Made by a program: the position numbers and the translations under genes. The notes beneath the pieces are model-generated. The model saw nothing but the letters and a program-made list of their open reading frames with translations, was not told where the DNA came from and ran no database searches. Positions 24,638 to 33,816 of a stretch of DNA of 64,000 nucleotides are shown here, piece after piece. The stretch comes from Micavibrio_A sp041655955 (GTDB lineage Bacteria > Pseudomonadota > Alphaproteobacteria > Micavibrionales > Micavibrionaceae). The stretch spans positions 682,001 through 746,000 of the forward strand of contig JBBAEN010000002.1 in assembly GCA_041655955.1 (NCBI GenBank). Direction: 5' to 3'. Numbering within the stretch: position 1 is the stretch's first letter; each line of letters opens with the position of its first letter.

Positions 24638-26065
24638 ATGTCTGCACGCGTATTGGTCGTTGATGATATCTTGCCGAACGTCAAGCTTCTCGAAGCGAAG
24701 TTGATGAGCGAATATTATGAGGTCATCACGGCGACGAACGGCGAACAGGCTTTGGAGAAAGTCGAAAATCATAGCCCCGATATCGTTCTTCTCGATGTGA
24801 TGATGCCGGGAATGGACGGGTTCGAGGTTTGCGCCCGCATCAAAAACAACCCTGCGACCGCGCATATTCCCGTGGTGATGGTGACGGCTCTGACGGATGC
24901 GTCCGATCGCATTCGCGGTCTTGAATCGGGCGCCGACGATTTTCTTTCAAAACCGCTTAATGATATCGCGCTCATGAGCCGCGTGCGCTCCCTCGTCCGG
25001 CTTAAAATGACGGTCGATGAATGGCGCGCAAGGGAAAATACGGCAACGCAGCTTGGCGTCGTCGAAGGCAGCCTGACGGCGATGAACGAACCCGTCGAAC
25101 ATGCGCGGATTCTTGTGATCGAAGACCAGCTTTATGAAAGCGAAAAATTCGTCGAAGGGCTCAAAGTCGATAACGACATCGTCATTATCGTCCAGAGCGG
25201 CGTCGAGGCCATGGCCAAAATCCAGGAAAGCGAATATGACCTGATCGCCGTCAGCCTGAACCTTAAGAATGAGGACGGGTTGCGGCTTTGCTCCCATTTG
25301 CGCTCCAGCGAGCGGACACGCTCCGTTCCCGTCCTGATGATAGCGAATGACGAAGATATGCCGCGCATCGCCCACGGGCTTGAAATCGGCGCGCATGACT
25401 ATATTTTGCGGCCCGTCGATCGCAACGAGCTTTTGGCGCGGGTCAGAACGCAAGTGCGCCGCCGGCGGTTTCAGGAACGGCTGCGCTCAAGCTTTGAGTT
25501 GAGCCTGTCCATGGCGCTGACCGATTCCCTGACGGGGCTTTATAACCGCCGCTATTTCGAAGTCCACCTGCAAAAGCTTTTGCAAAAAAATATCAGCAGC
25601 AAGAAATCCATGGGCGTTTTGATGATCGATATCGATCATTTCAAATCCATCAACGATACGCACGGCCACGGCGTCGGGGACGAGGTTTTGAAAATCTTCG
25701 CCCACAGGCTTCAGGATTCATTGCGGAGCTTTGACCTTGTCGCGCGTTTGGGCGGGGAGGAATTCGTGGTTATTCTGCCCGACATCACGCCGGACATCGC
25801 CTATTATGTCGGCGAGCGATTGAGGAAGGCCATCGCGGATGAACCTTTCGCTTGTGGCGCGGATGGCGGGAAATTGAGCGTTTCCGCTTCCGTCGGCGGC
25901 ATTATCCTGACCGACGAAGAGCTGAGCAACGAAGAAATACTGCGCCGCGCCGATGAGTGTCTTTACGCGGCCAAGGAAGGCGGGCGTAACCAGGTCGTCT
26001 TTGAAGGGAAGGGGAGGCTCGATCCCGCTTCCTATCAAAAGGAAGCGCGGGCCTTTTTGGAATAG
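24638..26065 (+). CDS. pleD: PleD diguanylate cyclase response regulator
   Basis: Phosphorylation-activated cyclic di-GMP synthase acting at the flagellated-to-stalked type transition in Caulobacter. The 475 residues show REC1 with phospho-acceptor Asp53 (VLLDVMMPG), a second receiver-like adaptor (about 155-275) whose acceptor is replaced (YDLIAVSLNL), and a GGDEF domain with active site RLGGEEF and an RxxD inhibitory site (RSFD) five residues before it. This is the full PleD architecture. It is co-transcribed with divK and ended by a strong terminator. Confidence 0.97.
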   Translation: MSARVLVVDDILPNVKLLEAKLMSEYYEVITATNGEQALEKVENHSPDIVLLDVMMPGMDGFEVCARIKNNPATAHIPVVMVTALTDASDRIRGLESGADDFLSKPLNDIALMSRVRSLVRLKMTVDEWRARENTATQLGVVEGSLTAMNEPVEHARILVIEDQLYESEKFVEGLKVDNDIVIIVQSGVEAMAKIQESEYDLIAVSLNLKNEDGLRLCSHLRSSERTRSVPVLMIANDEDMPRIAHGLEIGAHDYILRPVDRNELLARVRTQVRRRRFQERLRSSFELSLSMALTDSLTGLYNRRYFEVHLQKLLQKNISSKKSMGVLMIDIDHFKSINDTHGHGVGDEVLKIFAHRLQDSLRSFDLVARLGGEEFVVILPDITPDIAYYVGERLRKAIADEPFACGADGGKLSVSASVGGIILTDEELSNEEILRRADECLYAAKEGGRNQVVFEGKGRLDPASYQKEARAFLE

Positions 26066-26100
26066 CGTACGGGCGGCGCTTATAGAGCGACATCAAATAC

Positions 26101-26130
26101 AAAAAACCCGGCGTGAAGGCCGGGTTTTGT
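26101..26130. terminator. bidirectional rho-independent terminator between pleD and rpmG
   Basis: A 10-bp stem AAAACCCGGC (26103-26112) with GCCGGGTTTT (26119-26128) has A's before and T's after it, so it can end pleD on the plus strand and rpmG on the minus strand. Confidence 0.9.
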
Positions 26131-26149
26131 AATTTTGCCAAAGAACCGT

Positions 26150-26359
26150 TTAGTTCTTTTTGGAAGGCGGCATTTTCTTTTCTTCAAAGACGACATGCAT
26201 GCCGCGCTTGCCCGTTTCAGCATTGACTGCCCACGGGTCGTATTTTTTCAGGTTCAGCTTTTCGGTCGCTTTCGCGCCTTTTTTCTTATAGTAACGGAAA
26301 CCCGTTCCAGCCGAAGATTCCATGCGGACTTTCGTTGCGCCGCCGCCTTTTTTAGCCAT
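26150..26359 (-). CDS. rpmG: ribosomal protein bL33, extended
   Basis: Large-subunit ribosomal protein L33. The family core is clear: VRMESSAGTGFRYYKKKG, EKLNLKKYDP and HVVFEEKKM. At 69 residues it is longer than the usual 51-56. About nine extra residues (WAVNAETGKRG) sit between KYDP and HVVF, and there is a short basic C-terminal addition. No zinc-binding cysteines are present, so it is of the Cys-free type. It is transcribed alone toward pleD. Confidence 0.88.
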   Translation of the reverse strand: MAKKGGGATKVRMESSAGTGFRYYKKKGAKATEKLNLKKYDPWAVNAETGKRGMHVVFEEKKMPPSKKN

Positions 26360-26425
26360 TTTTCCAGCCCTTTGTTTGAAATTCAGATGCGCAAGATACG
26401 GATTTTCCCCTGATTGTCAAGAACT

Positions 26426-27901
26426 CTATGCGATTTTGGAGGCCGCATGGAGCGCCGGCCTTTGTTGCCGGAATATCTCGCGATTTTCGGCATAAAGGGC
26501 GGGGTATTTATCCTGTATCTGCTTTTCATAACGGAAAAGCGTGTTGCGGGCCGCCATGGCCAGCTTATCCACGGCATATTCCCGTATTCCTTCAATGGCT
26601 TGGGCCATTTTTGAATCGTGCCGCACCTCTAAAACGGCCTGCATGAAATCCGCATAGGCCTGTGGCGGTTCGTTTAGCGCCCGGCTGACATGGGGCAGGA
26701 TCTTGTTTCTTGCCGCGGAATCCTCGTGTTTGAACTGGATAAAGGCCGTGGCGTCGCGCAAGATTTCGTCCTGCTCCGTTCCGGCCCCTTGCGTGGCGAT
26801 AAGGTGGGCGAGGCCCGAAACCTGCCCGCGCAGGTCGTTTTGCTTACCGCCAATATCGCCGGCGAACACCATGACAGACCCTTCGCCGAGGCGCCCGACC
26901 AGCAATTCGGCTTGCTGCATTGTCAGGTTCTGCGGTTCATCGACCAGAATAAAGGCGTGGTCGTAGGTTTCGCCGCGCTCGAAGTCCGGCGTGAAAGCGC
27001 GGACGATCTTTTTATTCTCAAGCTCTTGCAGCCTGCTGGTAATGATTTTCTCGATATTGCTTTCAATGCCTCCTTTGAGATAGGGGGCCATTTTTGAGCG
27101 CGCATTGCCGGGCATGGCGCCGGGATCGCGCCCCGTGGATGCGGACGGGCGGATGATCATGATCTCGTCATAACGGCTTTCCGCGTATCCTTCAAATGCC
27201 GCGCGCAAGGGGGTGAATGTCTTCCCGCCGCCAAACGGCCCCGCGGCATAGACATAGGAATTATCCGCGTCTTTTGCGGCAAGGTAGGTCAGGGCCTGTG
27301 ACAAATTGCGCGGCGTGAAGGTGCTTTGAACGAATTTAAGCTTTAGCGCGCGGGGTTTGGGTTTCCATTCCGCATCCGTTTCAAGATTTTCATCAATATC
27401 CGCATCGCCGGCGAATGAAAGCGCCGCCGCAGCCGAGAGATCCGGCGTGGTTTCACTGGCGATATCTGCTCCTGATGCTGGCGGCGAGGATTTCAGAAGC
27501 GCCTCTTTGTGCGGCGGTTGCAAGGATGTTTTTTCTTCAATTTGTATCGACGGCTTGAGGGCGCGTTTTGCGCTCGCCAAAAGGGACGGAAGATGGACTT
27601 CAAGCAAAGAATAATCTGTACGGGTTACAGAGCCTGTTGTTTTCAGGACATTTGTGCCGACGATGATCTGGGCCTTCTGGTCTAGCTGGGTAATAAGGTC
27701 TTTCGCGGCCTCGATATGAATTTCGGACGGGCCCTTGATATTGACATGGGGGCGGTCGCTGGTCTTGGTTTTGATGCGGACGCCAAGCTCTTCTTCGATG
27801 CGTCTTGTGAATTCGCCTTTATAGCCATCGATCAGGCGGCGTGTAACGAAAGAAATAACAGGCACGTTCACGCCGTGGCGCGATGAATAGCTTCCCAACA
27901 T
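26426..27901 (-). CDS. divergent PhoH-like P-loop ATPase
   Basis: A 491-residue cytosolic ATPase related to PhoH, probably acting on RNA. ATG 27901 is chosen since AAGGGGA lies eight bases upstream; the frame opens earlier at TTG 27922. An N-terminal KH-like region (about 20-75, RIEEELGVRIKTKT ... VNIKGPSEIHIEAA) is followed by a low-complexity stretch and then the PhoH core with Walker A GPFGGGKTF, IIRPSAS, Walker B ILVDEPQN (PhoH usually has DEAQN) and VFAGDIGGKQNDLRGQ. The long linker and altered motifs separate it from the standard YbeZ-type PhoH. It precedes nothing on its strand, and rnr lies just upstream. Confidence 0.85.
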   Translation of the reverse strand: MLGSYSSRHGVNVPVISFVTRRLIDGYKGEFTRRIEEELGVRIKTKTSDRPHVNIKGPSEIHIEAAKDLITQLDQKAQIIVGTNVLKTTGSVTRTDYSLLEVHLPSLLASAKRALKPSIQIEEKTSLQPPHKEALLKSSPPASGADIASETTPDLSAAAALSFAGDADIDENLETDAEWKPKPRALKLKFVQSTFTPRNLSQALTYLAAKDADNSYVYAAGPFGGGKTFTPLRAAFEGYAESRYDEIMIIRPSASTGRDPGAMPGNARSKMAPYLKGGIESNIEKIITSRLQELENKKIVRAFTPDFERGETYDHAFILVDEPQNLTMQQAELLVGRLGEGSVMVFAGDIGGKQNDLRGQVSGLAHLIATQGAGTEQDEILRDATAFIQFKHEDSAARNKILPHVSRALNEPPQAYADFMQAVLEVRHDSKMAQAIEGIREYAVDKLAMAARNTLFRYEKQIQDKYPALYAENREIFRQQRPALHAASKIA

Positions 27902-27951
27902 AGTAGCAGTCCCCTTGAACAAATTAAAACAAAGTGTTTACACCACTGCCG

Positions 27952-30231
27952 TCAACGCCGTTTTTTACCGCCTGTTTTTGTTGTATTTTTCCTTGGCCCC
28001 TTCGAGCCTCCGCGGTTATGTCTATCACCCTTACGCCGATTCCGCGGGGGCTGCAATCTATTATTAGAGGGTTTGAATTTTACCCCCGGCAAATCCGCGC
28101 CCCCATCGCCTTCCAGCGCGAAAATCGAGCTTCCCGTAAAGCCGTCCGCCTCGGCAATCCTGATGCGCAGGCTCGCGCCGAGCCTGTAGATGCGTTTGTA
28201 CCTCTGTCCAATAAGCGCATGCTGCTTCTCGTCATGGATATAATAGTCGGAAGGCAGGGTGCGGATTGGCACAAGCCCGTCCGCGCCGTTTTCGTCGAGC
28301 GTGACGAACAGGCCAAAGCGCGTGACGCCGTTAATCCTGCCGCTGAAGGATTCGCCGATGCGCAGTTCCATCCATTTCGCGGTAAAGCGGTCGATGGAAC
28401 TGCGCTCGGCCTCGGCGGAGGTGCGTTCGGTCTGCGATATATGCTCCGCCCGTTCTTCGAGCGTGACCGTTTCCTCGTCGGTAAGCCCGCCGGTTCCAAG
28501 CCCGTAGGCGCGGATGAGCGAGCGGTGGACGAGCAAATCGGCATAGCGCCTGATGGGCGATGTGAAATGCGCGTATTTTTGCAAGGCCAGCCCGAAATGC
28601 CCGATATTTTCCGGGTCGTACAGGGCCTGCGCCTGTGAACGCAGGATGACTTCGCTGACGAGATGCGAATAGGGGGATTCCTTCGCCTTCTCCAAAAGCA
28701 GGTTGAGCTGCGCCGGTTTGACCGTTTGCCCTTTGGGAAGCGAAAGGCCGAACGCTTCGAGGAACTCGCCCGCGCTGTCGAGCTTTTCTTTCGACGGCCT
28801 GTCATGCACGCGGTAAACGCAAGCCGCATTCCTTGCCTCCAGCGCCTGCGCCGCCGCGACGTTGGCGAGGATCATGAATTCCTCGATAAGCTTGTGGGAA
28901 TCATAGCGCTCGCGGTTTTTAACGCCCGTCATGTTGCCGTTGGCGTCGATGATGATCTTGCGCTCCGGCAGGTCGAGATCGAGCGCCCCCCGCGCGCGGC
29001 GGGCCTTGTCCAGAATTTCATAGGCTTCATAGAGCGGCGCAATGACTTTATCCATGAGCGGGCCGGTGAGATCGGATTTCTCGCCGTCGCGGGCCGCCTG
29101 TACCTGATCATAGGTCAGGCGCGCTTCGGAACGCATCAGGCCGCGCACGATTTTATGTTTTTTGAGAGCGCCGTTCCTATCAATCCAGAGATGGAAGGCG
29201 AGGCAGGCGCGGTTTTCCTTTGGCCGCAGGGAGCAGAGATCGTTCGAGAGCGCTTCGGGCAGCATCGGGACGACGCGGTCTGGGAAATAGGTGGAATTGC
29301 CGCGTTTATAAGCCTCGCGGTCGAGCGCGGAGCCGGGGCGCACATAATAGGCGACATCGGCAATCGCGACGATAATGTGATAAAGCCCGTCTTCCCCGCG
29401 CTCCGCAAACACCGCGTCGTCGAAATCGCGCGCATCTTCGCCGTCGATGGTGACGAGCGGATAGGCGCGCAAATCCTCGCGGCCTTTGAGATCGGGGACG
29501 CCCATGCCTTTTGTTTCGTCGATGACGGCTTGCGGGAAGCTTTCCGAAAGCCCGGCTTCGTAAAGGGCGATAAGCGATATGGCTTTCGGGTCGTCCTGCC
29601 GTCCGATAATGCGGGTGACGCGGACTTTCTTGTTGTTGAGGCCCCGGGCGGGCTGGATTTCCCCGACGACGAGATCGCCGTCTGCCGCGCCGTTCAAATC
29701 ATTTTGTGCGACGTCGAAATCATGCTTCGCGCGCTTGCTGGAGGGCTGGAGGACGTAACCGCTTTTTTGCCGCCTCAGCACGCCCATGACCATGCCGCGG
29801 GAATCGTCAAGGCGGCGGATGATTTTCCCTTCATAGAGCGCGTCCGAAAAGCGGCGGAGCGACACGAGGGCGCGGTCGCCTTCCTTCATCGCCGGATGGC
29901 CTTTTTTTTCATCAGGCACGATCTCGACGCGCGGCGGCGGGCCTTGCAGTTCCGCGTTCCAGTCCGCGGGGCGGGCGAAAACATCGCCGTCCAGATCGAT
30001 TTCGACGACTTCGACAATGGCGACGGCGGGAAGCCCTTTGGGAACCGTATATTCCTGCCCGCGCGCCTTGACGATCAGCCCTTCTTCGAGAAGTTCGCGC
30101 AATATGTCCTTTATATCCCGCCTGCCTTCGCCCTTTATGCGGAAAGCGGCTGTAATATCCCTTTTTGAAAGGGGGACGGGGCTTTCGGCGATGAGGCGGA
30201 GCAGGGCGTCTTTGGCAGGTTTTTCATCCAT
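27952..30231 (-). CDS. rnr: ribonuclease R
   Basis: Processive 3'-5' exoribonuclease able to degrade structured RNA. The 759 residues show an N-terminal helix-turn-helix (about 1-65), cold-shock domains, the RNB catalytic domain with TIDGEDARDFDDAVF (metal-binding aspartates), YFPDRVVPMLPE and AHFTSPIRRYADLLVHR, then an S1 domain (about 630-715) and a basic, Gly/Lys-rich tail (KGDRHNRGGSKGPRKN). Gene order topA-rnr, here interrupted by a divergent epimerase gene, is partly conserved in relatives. Confidence 0.96.
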   Translation of the reverse strand: MDEKPAKDALLRLIAESPVPLSKRDITAAFRIKGEGRRDIKDILRELLEEGLIVKARGQEYTVPKGLPAVAIVEVVEIDLDGDVFARPADWNAELQGPPPRVEIVPDEKKGHPAMKEGDRALVSLRRFSDALYEGKIIRRLDDSRGMVMGVLRRQKSGYVLQPSSKRAKHDFDVAQNDLNGAADGDLVVGEIQPARGLNNKKVRVTRIIGRQDDPKAISLIALYEAGLSESFPQAVIDETKGMGVPDLKGREDLRAYPLVTIDGEDARDFDDAVFAERGEDGLYHIIVAIADVAYYVRPGSALDREAYKRGNSTYFPDRVVPMLPEALSNDLCSLRPKENRACLAFHLWIDRNGALKKHKIVRGLMRSEARLTYDQVQAARDGEKSDLTGPLMDKVIAPLYEAYEILDKARRARGALDLDLPERKIIIDANGNMTGVKNRERYDSHKLIEEFMILANVAAAQALEARNAACVYRVHDRPSKEKLDSAGEFLEAFGLSLPKGQTVKPAQLNLLLEKAKESPYSHLVSEVILRSQAQALYDPENIGHFGLALQKYAHFTSPIRRYADLLVHRSLIRAYGLGTGGLTDEETVTLEERAEHISQTERTSAEAERSSIDRFTAKWMELRIGESFSGRINGVTRFGLFVTLDENGADGLVPIRTLPSDYYIHDEKQHALIGQRYKRIYRLGASLRIRIAEADGFTGSSIFALEGDGGADLPGVKFKPSNNRLQPPRNRRKGDRHNRGGSKGPRKNTTKTGGKKRR

Positions 30232-30297
30232 GGAATTGATTGTAAGCCCTTACGGTGCTATTCCAATGACTTATTTACAGCGGAAAGCGGACTATCC

Positions 30298-31296
30298 ATG
30301 AAAAAAATACTGGTAACGGGGGCGGCGGGTTTTATCGGCTTTCATCTGGCGCGGCGGCTTTGCGAAGGCGGGGCGCAAGTGCTGGGCGTGGATAACCTGA
30401 ATGATTATTACGATGTTTCCTTAAAAGAAGATCGTTTGGGCATGCTGGAAAAACTGCCCGGTTTTTCCTTTGAAAAATGCGCGCTGGAAGACGATCGTTT
30501 TTTGGAGATAGCCGCCTCTTTCAAACCCGATATTATCGTCAATCTCGCGGCGCAGGCGGGCGTGCGTTATTCCCTCGAAAATCCCCGCGCCTATGTTGAC
30601 AGCAATCTTGTCGGCTTCCTCAACGTGCTTGAGGCCGCGCGCGGCAACGGCGTGGAGCATCTGGTCTTTGCGTCGTCCTCATCCGTCTATGGCGCGAACA
30701 CGAAATTGCCTTTTGCCGTCGCCGATAATGTCGATCATCCGGTCAGCCTGTATGCCGCGACGAAAAAGGCGAACGAGCTGATGGCGCATTCCTATGCCCA
30801 TCTTTACAATATTCCCTGCACGGGCTTGCGGTTTTTTACCGTGTACGGCCCGTGGGGGCGGCCCGATATGGCCTATTTTAAATTCACCAAGGCGATTTAT
30901 GATGGCGCGCCGGTTCAAGTGTTCAACCACGGCGACATGAAGCGCGATTTCACCTATATCGATGATGTGGTCGAAGGCGTCGTCCGTATCATGGACGTGC
31001 CGCCCGCAAAAGGTGAAGGCGGGAAGGCGCCTTATGCGCTCTATAATATCGGCAACAACGCCCCCGAGGATCTGATGCATTTTATCCATATCCTTGAGAA
31101 AGAAACCGGATTGATGGCGAAGACCGAAATGCTGCCGATGCAGCCGGGCGACGTTTATGCGACTTACGCCGATGTCGATGATCTGCAAAAGGCGGTGGGG
31201 TTCAGGCCCGCAACCCCGCTTGAAAAAGGCCTGCGCGATTTCGTCGCATGGTTCCGCGCCTATTATAAAATGGGCAACGGCCCGGCGGGGCGCTAG
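30298..31296 (+). CDS. UDP-glucuronate 4-epimerase-like SDR enzyme
   Basis: Extended short-chain dehydrogenase (332 aa) making a nucleotide sugar for surface polysaccharide. It has the NAD site TGAAGFIGFHLARRL, the catalytic S-S-S in FASSSSVYGAN, and the Y-x-x-x-K in SLYAATKKANE. The motif RFFTVYGPWGRPDMA and the NDYYDVSLK stretch are typical of UDP-glucuronate to UDP-galacturonate epimerases. The stop codon abuts the stop codon of the convergent topA with no base between. Confidence 0.92.
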   Translation: MKKILVTGAAGFIGFHLARRLCEGGAQVLGVDNLNDYYDVSLKEDRLGMLEKLPGFSFEKCALEDDRFLEIAASFKPDIIVNLAAQAGVRYSLENPRAYVDSNLVGFLNVLEAARGNGVEHLVFASSSSVYGANTKLPFAVADNVDHPVSLYAATKKANELMAHSYAHLYNIPCTGLRFFTVYGPWGRPDMAYFKFTKAIYDGAPVQVFNHGDMKRDFTYIDDVVEGVVRIMDVPPAKGEGGKAPYALYNIGNNAPEDLMHFIHILEKETGLMAKTEMLPMQPGDVYATYADVDDLQKAVGFRPATPLEKGLRDFVAWFRAYYKMGNGPAGR

Positions 31297-33804
31297 TTAT
31301 TCTTTTGGTTTCTTCGCCGCGGTCTTTTTTGCCGCCGGCGCTTTTTTAGCGGGGGCCTTCTTTGCGGGGGCTTTTTTCGCGGGCTTTTTGGCTGCCGCTT
31401 TTTTCGCGGGTTTTTTCTTTGCCGGCGCCTTCTTTGCCGCTTTTTTGGCCGCTGCTTTTTCGGCTTTGGCGGCTTCCGCCTCTTCTTTTTTCTTGGTGCG
31501 CCAGTTCGGCTTGGTGGGCTGGGCCAGCAATTCGACGGCGCGGTTCATGCCGATCATCAGGACGTCATCATCCTTCGGGATCGATTTGAATTTGCCGTCA
31601 TGCTTCAGATAAGGGCCGAACCGCCCGATGCCTGCCTCGATCTTCTTGCCGGTTTCGGGGTGGAAGCCGACTTCGCGCGGCAGGGCGAGGAGATCGAGGG
31701 CGGCGGCCAGATCGACATCGGCGATATTCACGCCGCGCGGGATTCCCTGCCGCTTCGGCTTGTCCTTGGAGGTTTCATCCGGCGGGTCGATTTGCACATA
31801 GGGGCCGTAAGGGCCGCGGCGCAAGGACACGGTGCGGCCCGTGCCAGGGTCGGTTCCGAGGATTTTGGGTTCGTTGGAGAGCGCCGCCGCCGTGTCGGAA
31901 TCGCTGTCTTCCGCGCCCGCGATTTCAAGCGGCTTGGTGAAGCGGCATTCCGGATAGTTGACGCAGCCGATAAAGGCGCCGAACTTGCCGAATTTGAGCG
32001 AGAGGCGGCCTTTTTCGCATGCCGGGCATTTGCGATCTTCCTCGCCGCGCGGGAAGAAGTGCGGGCCGAGCGCTTCATCGAGGTGATCGATGACTTCGGA
32101 GATTTTCAGCCCCTTGGTCTCCTCGATAACGGCGCTGAAATCAATCCAGAACTGGCGCAACGCTTCTTTCCATGCGGTCAGGCCGCCGGCGATGGCGTCC
32201 AGCTCTTCTTCGAGGTTGGCGGTAAAGTCGTAATCGACATAGCGGGTGAAAAAGCGCTGGAGGAAGGCCGTGACGACGCGGCCCCTGTCTTCGGGGATGA
32301 AGCGTTTCTTGTCCATCCGTACATAGTTGCGGTCACGCAGCACTTGCAGGATCGAGGCATAGGTGGACGGGCGGCCGATGCCGAGTTCTTCCAGCCTTTT
32401 GACGAGCGTGGCTTCGGAATAGCGGGGCGGCGGCTGCGTGAAATGCTGGTTCTGGCGGACGTCGAGAAGTTTTGTCGCGTCGCCTTCCTGCAAGGGCGGC
32501 AGGCGGCGGTTTTCTTCCTCGCCTTCCTCGTCCTCTTCTTTCGTTTCCTGATAGAGCGTCAAAAAGCCGTCAAAGGTAACGGTCGAACCGGTCGCGCGCA
32601 GGATGACATCGTCGGTTCCGTCGGAAATATCGGCGGAAACCTGATCCATCACCGCATTTTCCATCTGGGACGCCATGGTGCGTTTCCAGATGAGATCGTA
32701 GAGGCGGCGTTGCTGGTCGTCGGAAACCGCGTTCGCCTTGACGGACAGATCCGTAGGGCGGATGGCCTCGTGTGCTTCCTGCGCGTTCTTGGCCTTTGAT
32801 TTGTAAAGGCGCGGCGCTTCGGGAAGATATTTGTCGCCGTAATCTTTTTTGATAAGCGAGCGCGCTTGCGTAACGGCATCCTGGGACAGGGTCGTCCCGT
32901 CCGTCCTCATATAGGTGATAAGCCCGGCCTCATAGAGCTGCTGCGCAAGGCGCATGGTTTGTGAGGCGGAAAAGCCCAGCCGGCGCGACGCGTCGATTTG
33001 CAGGGATGACGTGATGAAAGGCGGGTAGGGATTGCGCCGCACCTGCTTTTTTTCAACCTTTTGGATCTTCAGATCCTTGGCGGTGATGCGCTTGGCCGCC
33101 ATCGCCGCTTCTTCGGCGGTCTTGATGTCGAGCTTGTCGAGCTTGTTTCCGGCCAGATGGGTCAGGCGGGCGGTAAAGGGCGCGCCGTCCTTGCTGTGGA
33201 GCAGGGCTTCGAGGCTCCAATATTCCTGCGTGACGAATTTTTCAATCTCGTCCTCGCGCTCGCAAATCAGGCGCAGCGCGACCGATTGCACGCGGCCCGC
33301 CGATTTGGAGCCGGGCAGTTTCCGCCAGAGAATGGGTGAAAGGTTGAAGCCGACAAGATAGTCGAGGGCGCGGCGCGCAAGATAGGCGTCGATCAAATCC
33401 TGATCGAGCCCGCGCGCATGGGTAAAGGCGTCCTGCACCGCTTTCTTGGTAATTTCGTTAAAAGTGACGCGTTCGACCTTCTTGCCCTTGAGCAGGTCGC
33501 CGTCCTCAAGAATTTCCTTGATATGCCATGAAATAGCCTCCCCCTCGCGGTCGGGGTCGGTTGCGAGGTAAACGGCCTTGGCCGTCTTGACGGCTTTTTT
33601 AATGTCGCGGACATTCTTGTCGGCGCGGTCGGAAAGCTCCCATTTCATCGCGAATCCCTCGTCGGGGAGGACGGAGCCGTCCTTGCTGACAAGGTCGCGC
33701 ACATGGCCGTATGAGGCCAGCACGAAAAAGTCGCCGCCAAGATATTTATTGATGGTCTTGGCCTTGGCGGGCGATTCAACGATGACGAGGTTCTCTGCGC
33801 TCAA
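31297..33804 (-). CDS. topA: DNA topoisomerase I
   Basis: Type IA topoisomerase that relaxes negative supercoils. TTG 33804 is the start, with AAGGA upstream, giving MSAENLVIVESPAKAKTI. It has the TOPRIM domain (TDPDREGEAISWH), the active-site Tyr298 in TYMRTDGT, one clear C-terminal zinc ribbon (CPACEKG ... CVNYPEC) plus two Cys-less ribbon repeats, and a Lys/Ala/Pro-rich repetitive tail of about 50 residues (AAKKAPAKK repeats) as found in other alphaproteobacteria, likely binding DNA. It is downstream of dprA. Confidence 0.97.
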   Translation of the reverse strand: MSAENLVIVESPAKAKTINKYLGGDFFVLASYGHVRDLVSKDGSVLPDEGFAMKWELSDRADKNVRDIKKAVKTAKAVYLATDPDREGEAISWHIKEILEDGDLLKGKKVERVTFNEITKKAVQDAFTHARGLDQDLIDAYLARRALDYLVGFNLSPILWRKLPGSKSAGRVQSVALRLICEREDEIEKFVTQEYWSLEALLHSKDGAPFTARLTHLAGNKLDKLDIKTAEEAAMAAKRITAKDLKIQKVEKKQVRRNPYPPFITSSLQIDASRRLGFSASQTMRLAQQLYEAGLITYMRTDGTTLSQDAVTQARSLIKKDYGDKYLPEAPRLYKSKAKNAQEAHEAIRPTDLSVKANAVSDDQQRRLYDLIWKRTMASQMENAVMDQVSADISDGTDDVILRATGSTVTFDGFLTLYQETKEEDEEGEEENRRLPPLQEGDATKLLDVRQNQHFTQPPPRYSEATLVKRLEELGIGRPSTYASILQVLRDRNYVRMDKKRFIPEDRGRVVTAFLQRFFTRYVDYDFTANLEEELDAIAGGLTAWKEALRQFWIDFSAVIEETKGLKISEVIDHLDEALGPHFFPRGEEDRKCPACEKGRLSLKFGKFGAFIGCVNYPECRFTKPLEIAGAEDSDSDTAAALSNEPKILGTDPGTGRTVSLRRGPYGPYVQIDPPDETSKDKPKRQGIPRGVNIADVDLAAALDLLALPREVGFHPETGKKIEAGIGRFGPYLKHDGKFKSIPKDDDVLMIGMNRAVELLAQPTKPNWRTKKKEEAEAAKAEKAAAKKAAKKAPAKKKPAKKAAAKKPAKKAPAKKAPAKKAPAAKKTAAKKPKE

Positions 33805-33816
33805 ATGCGTAAGTCC

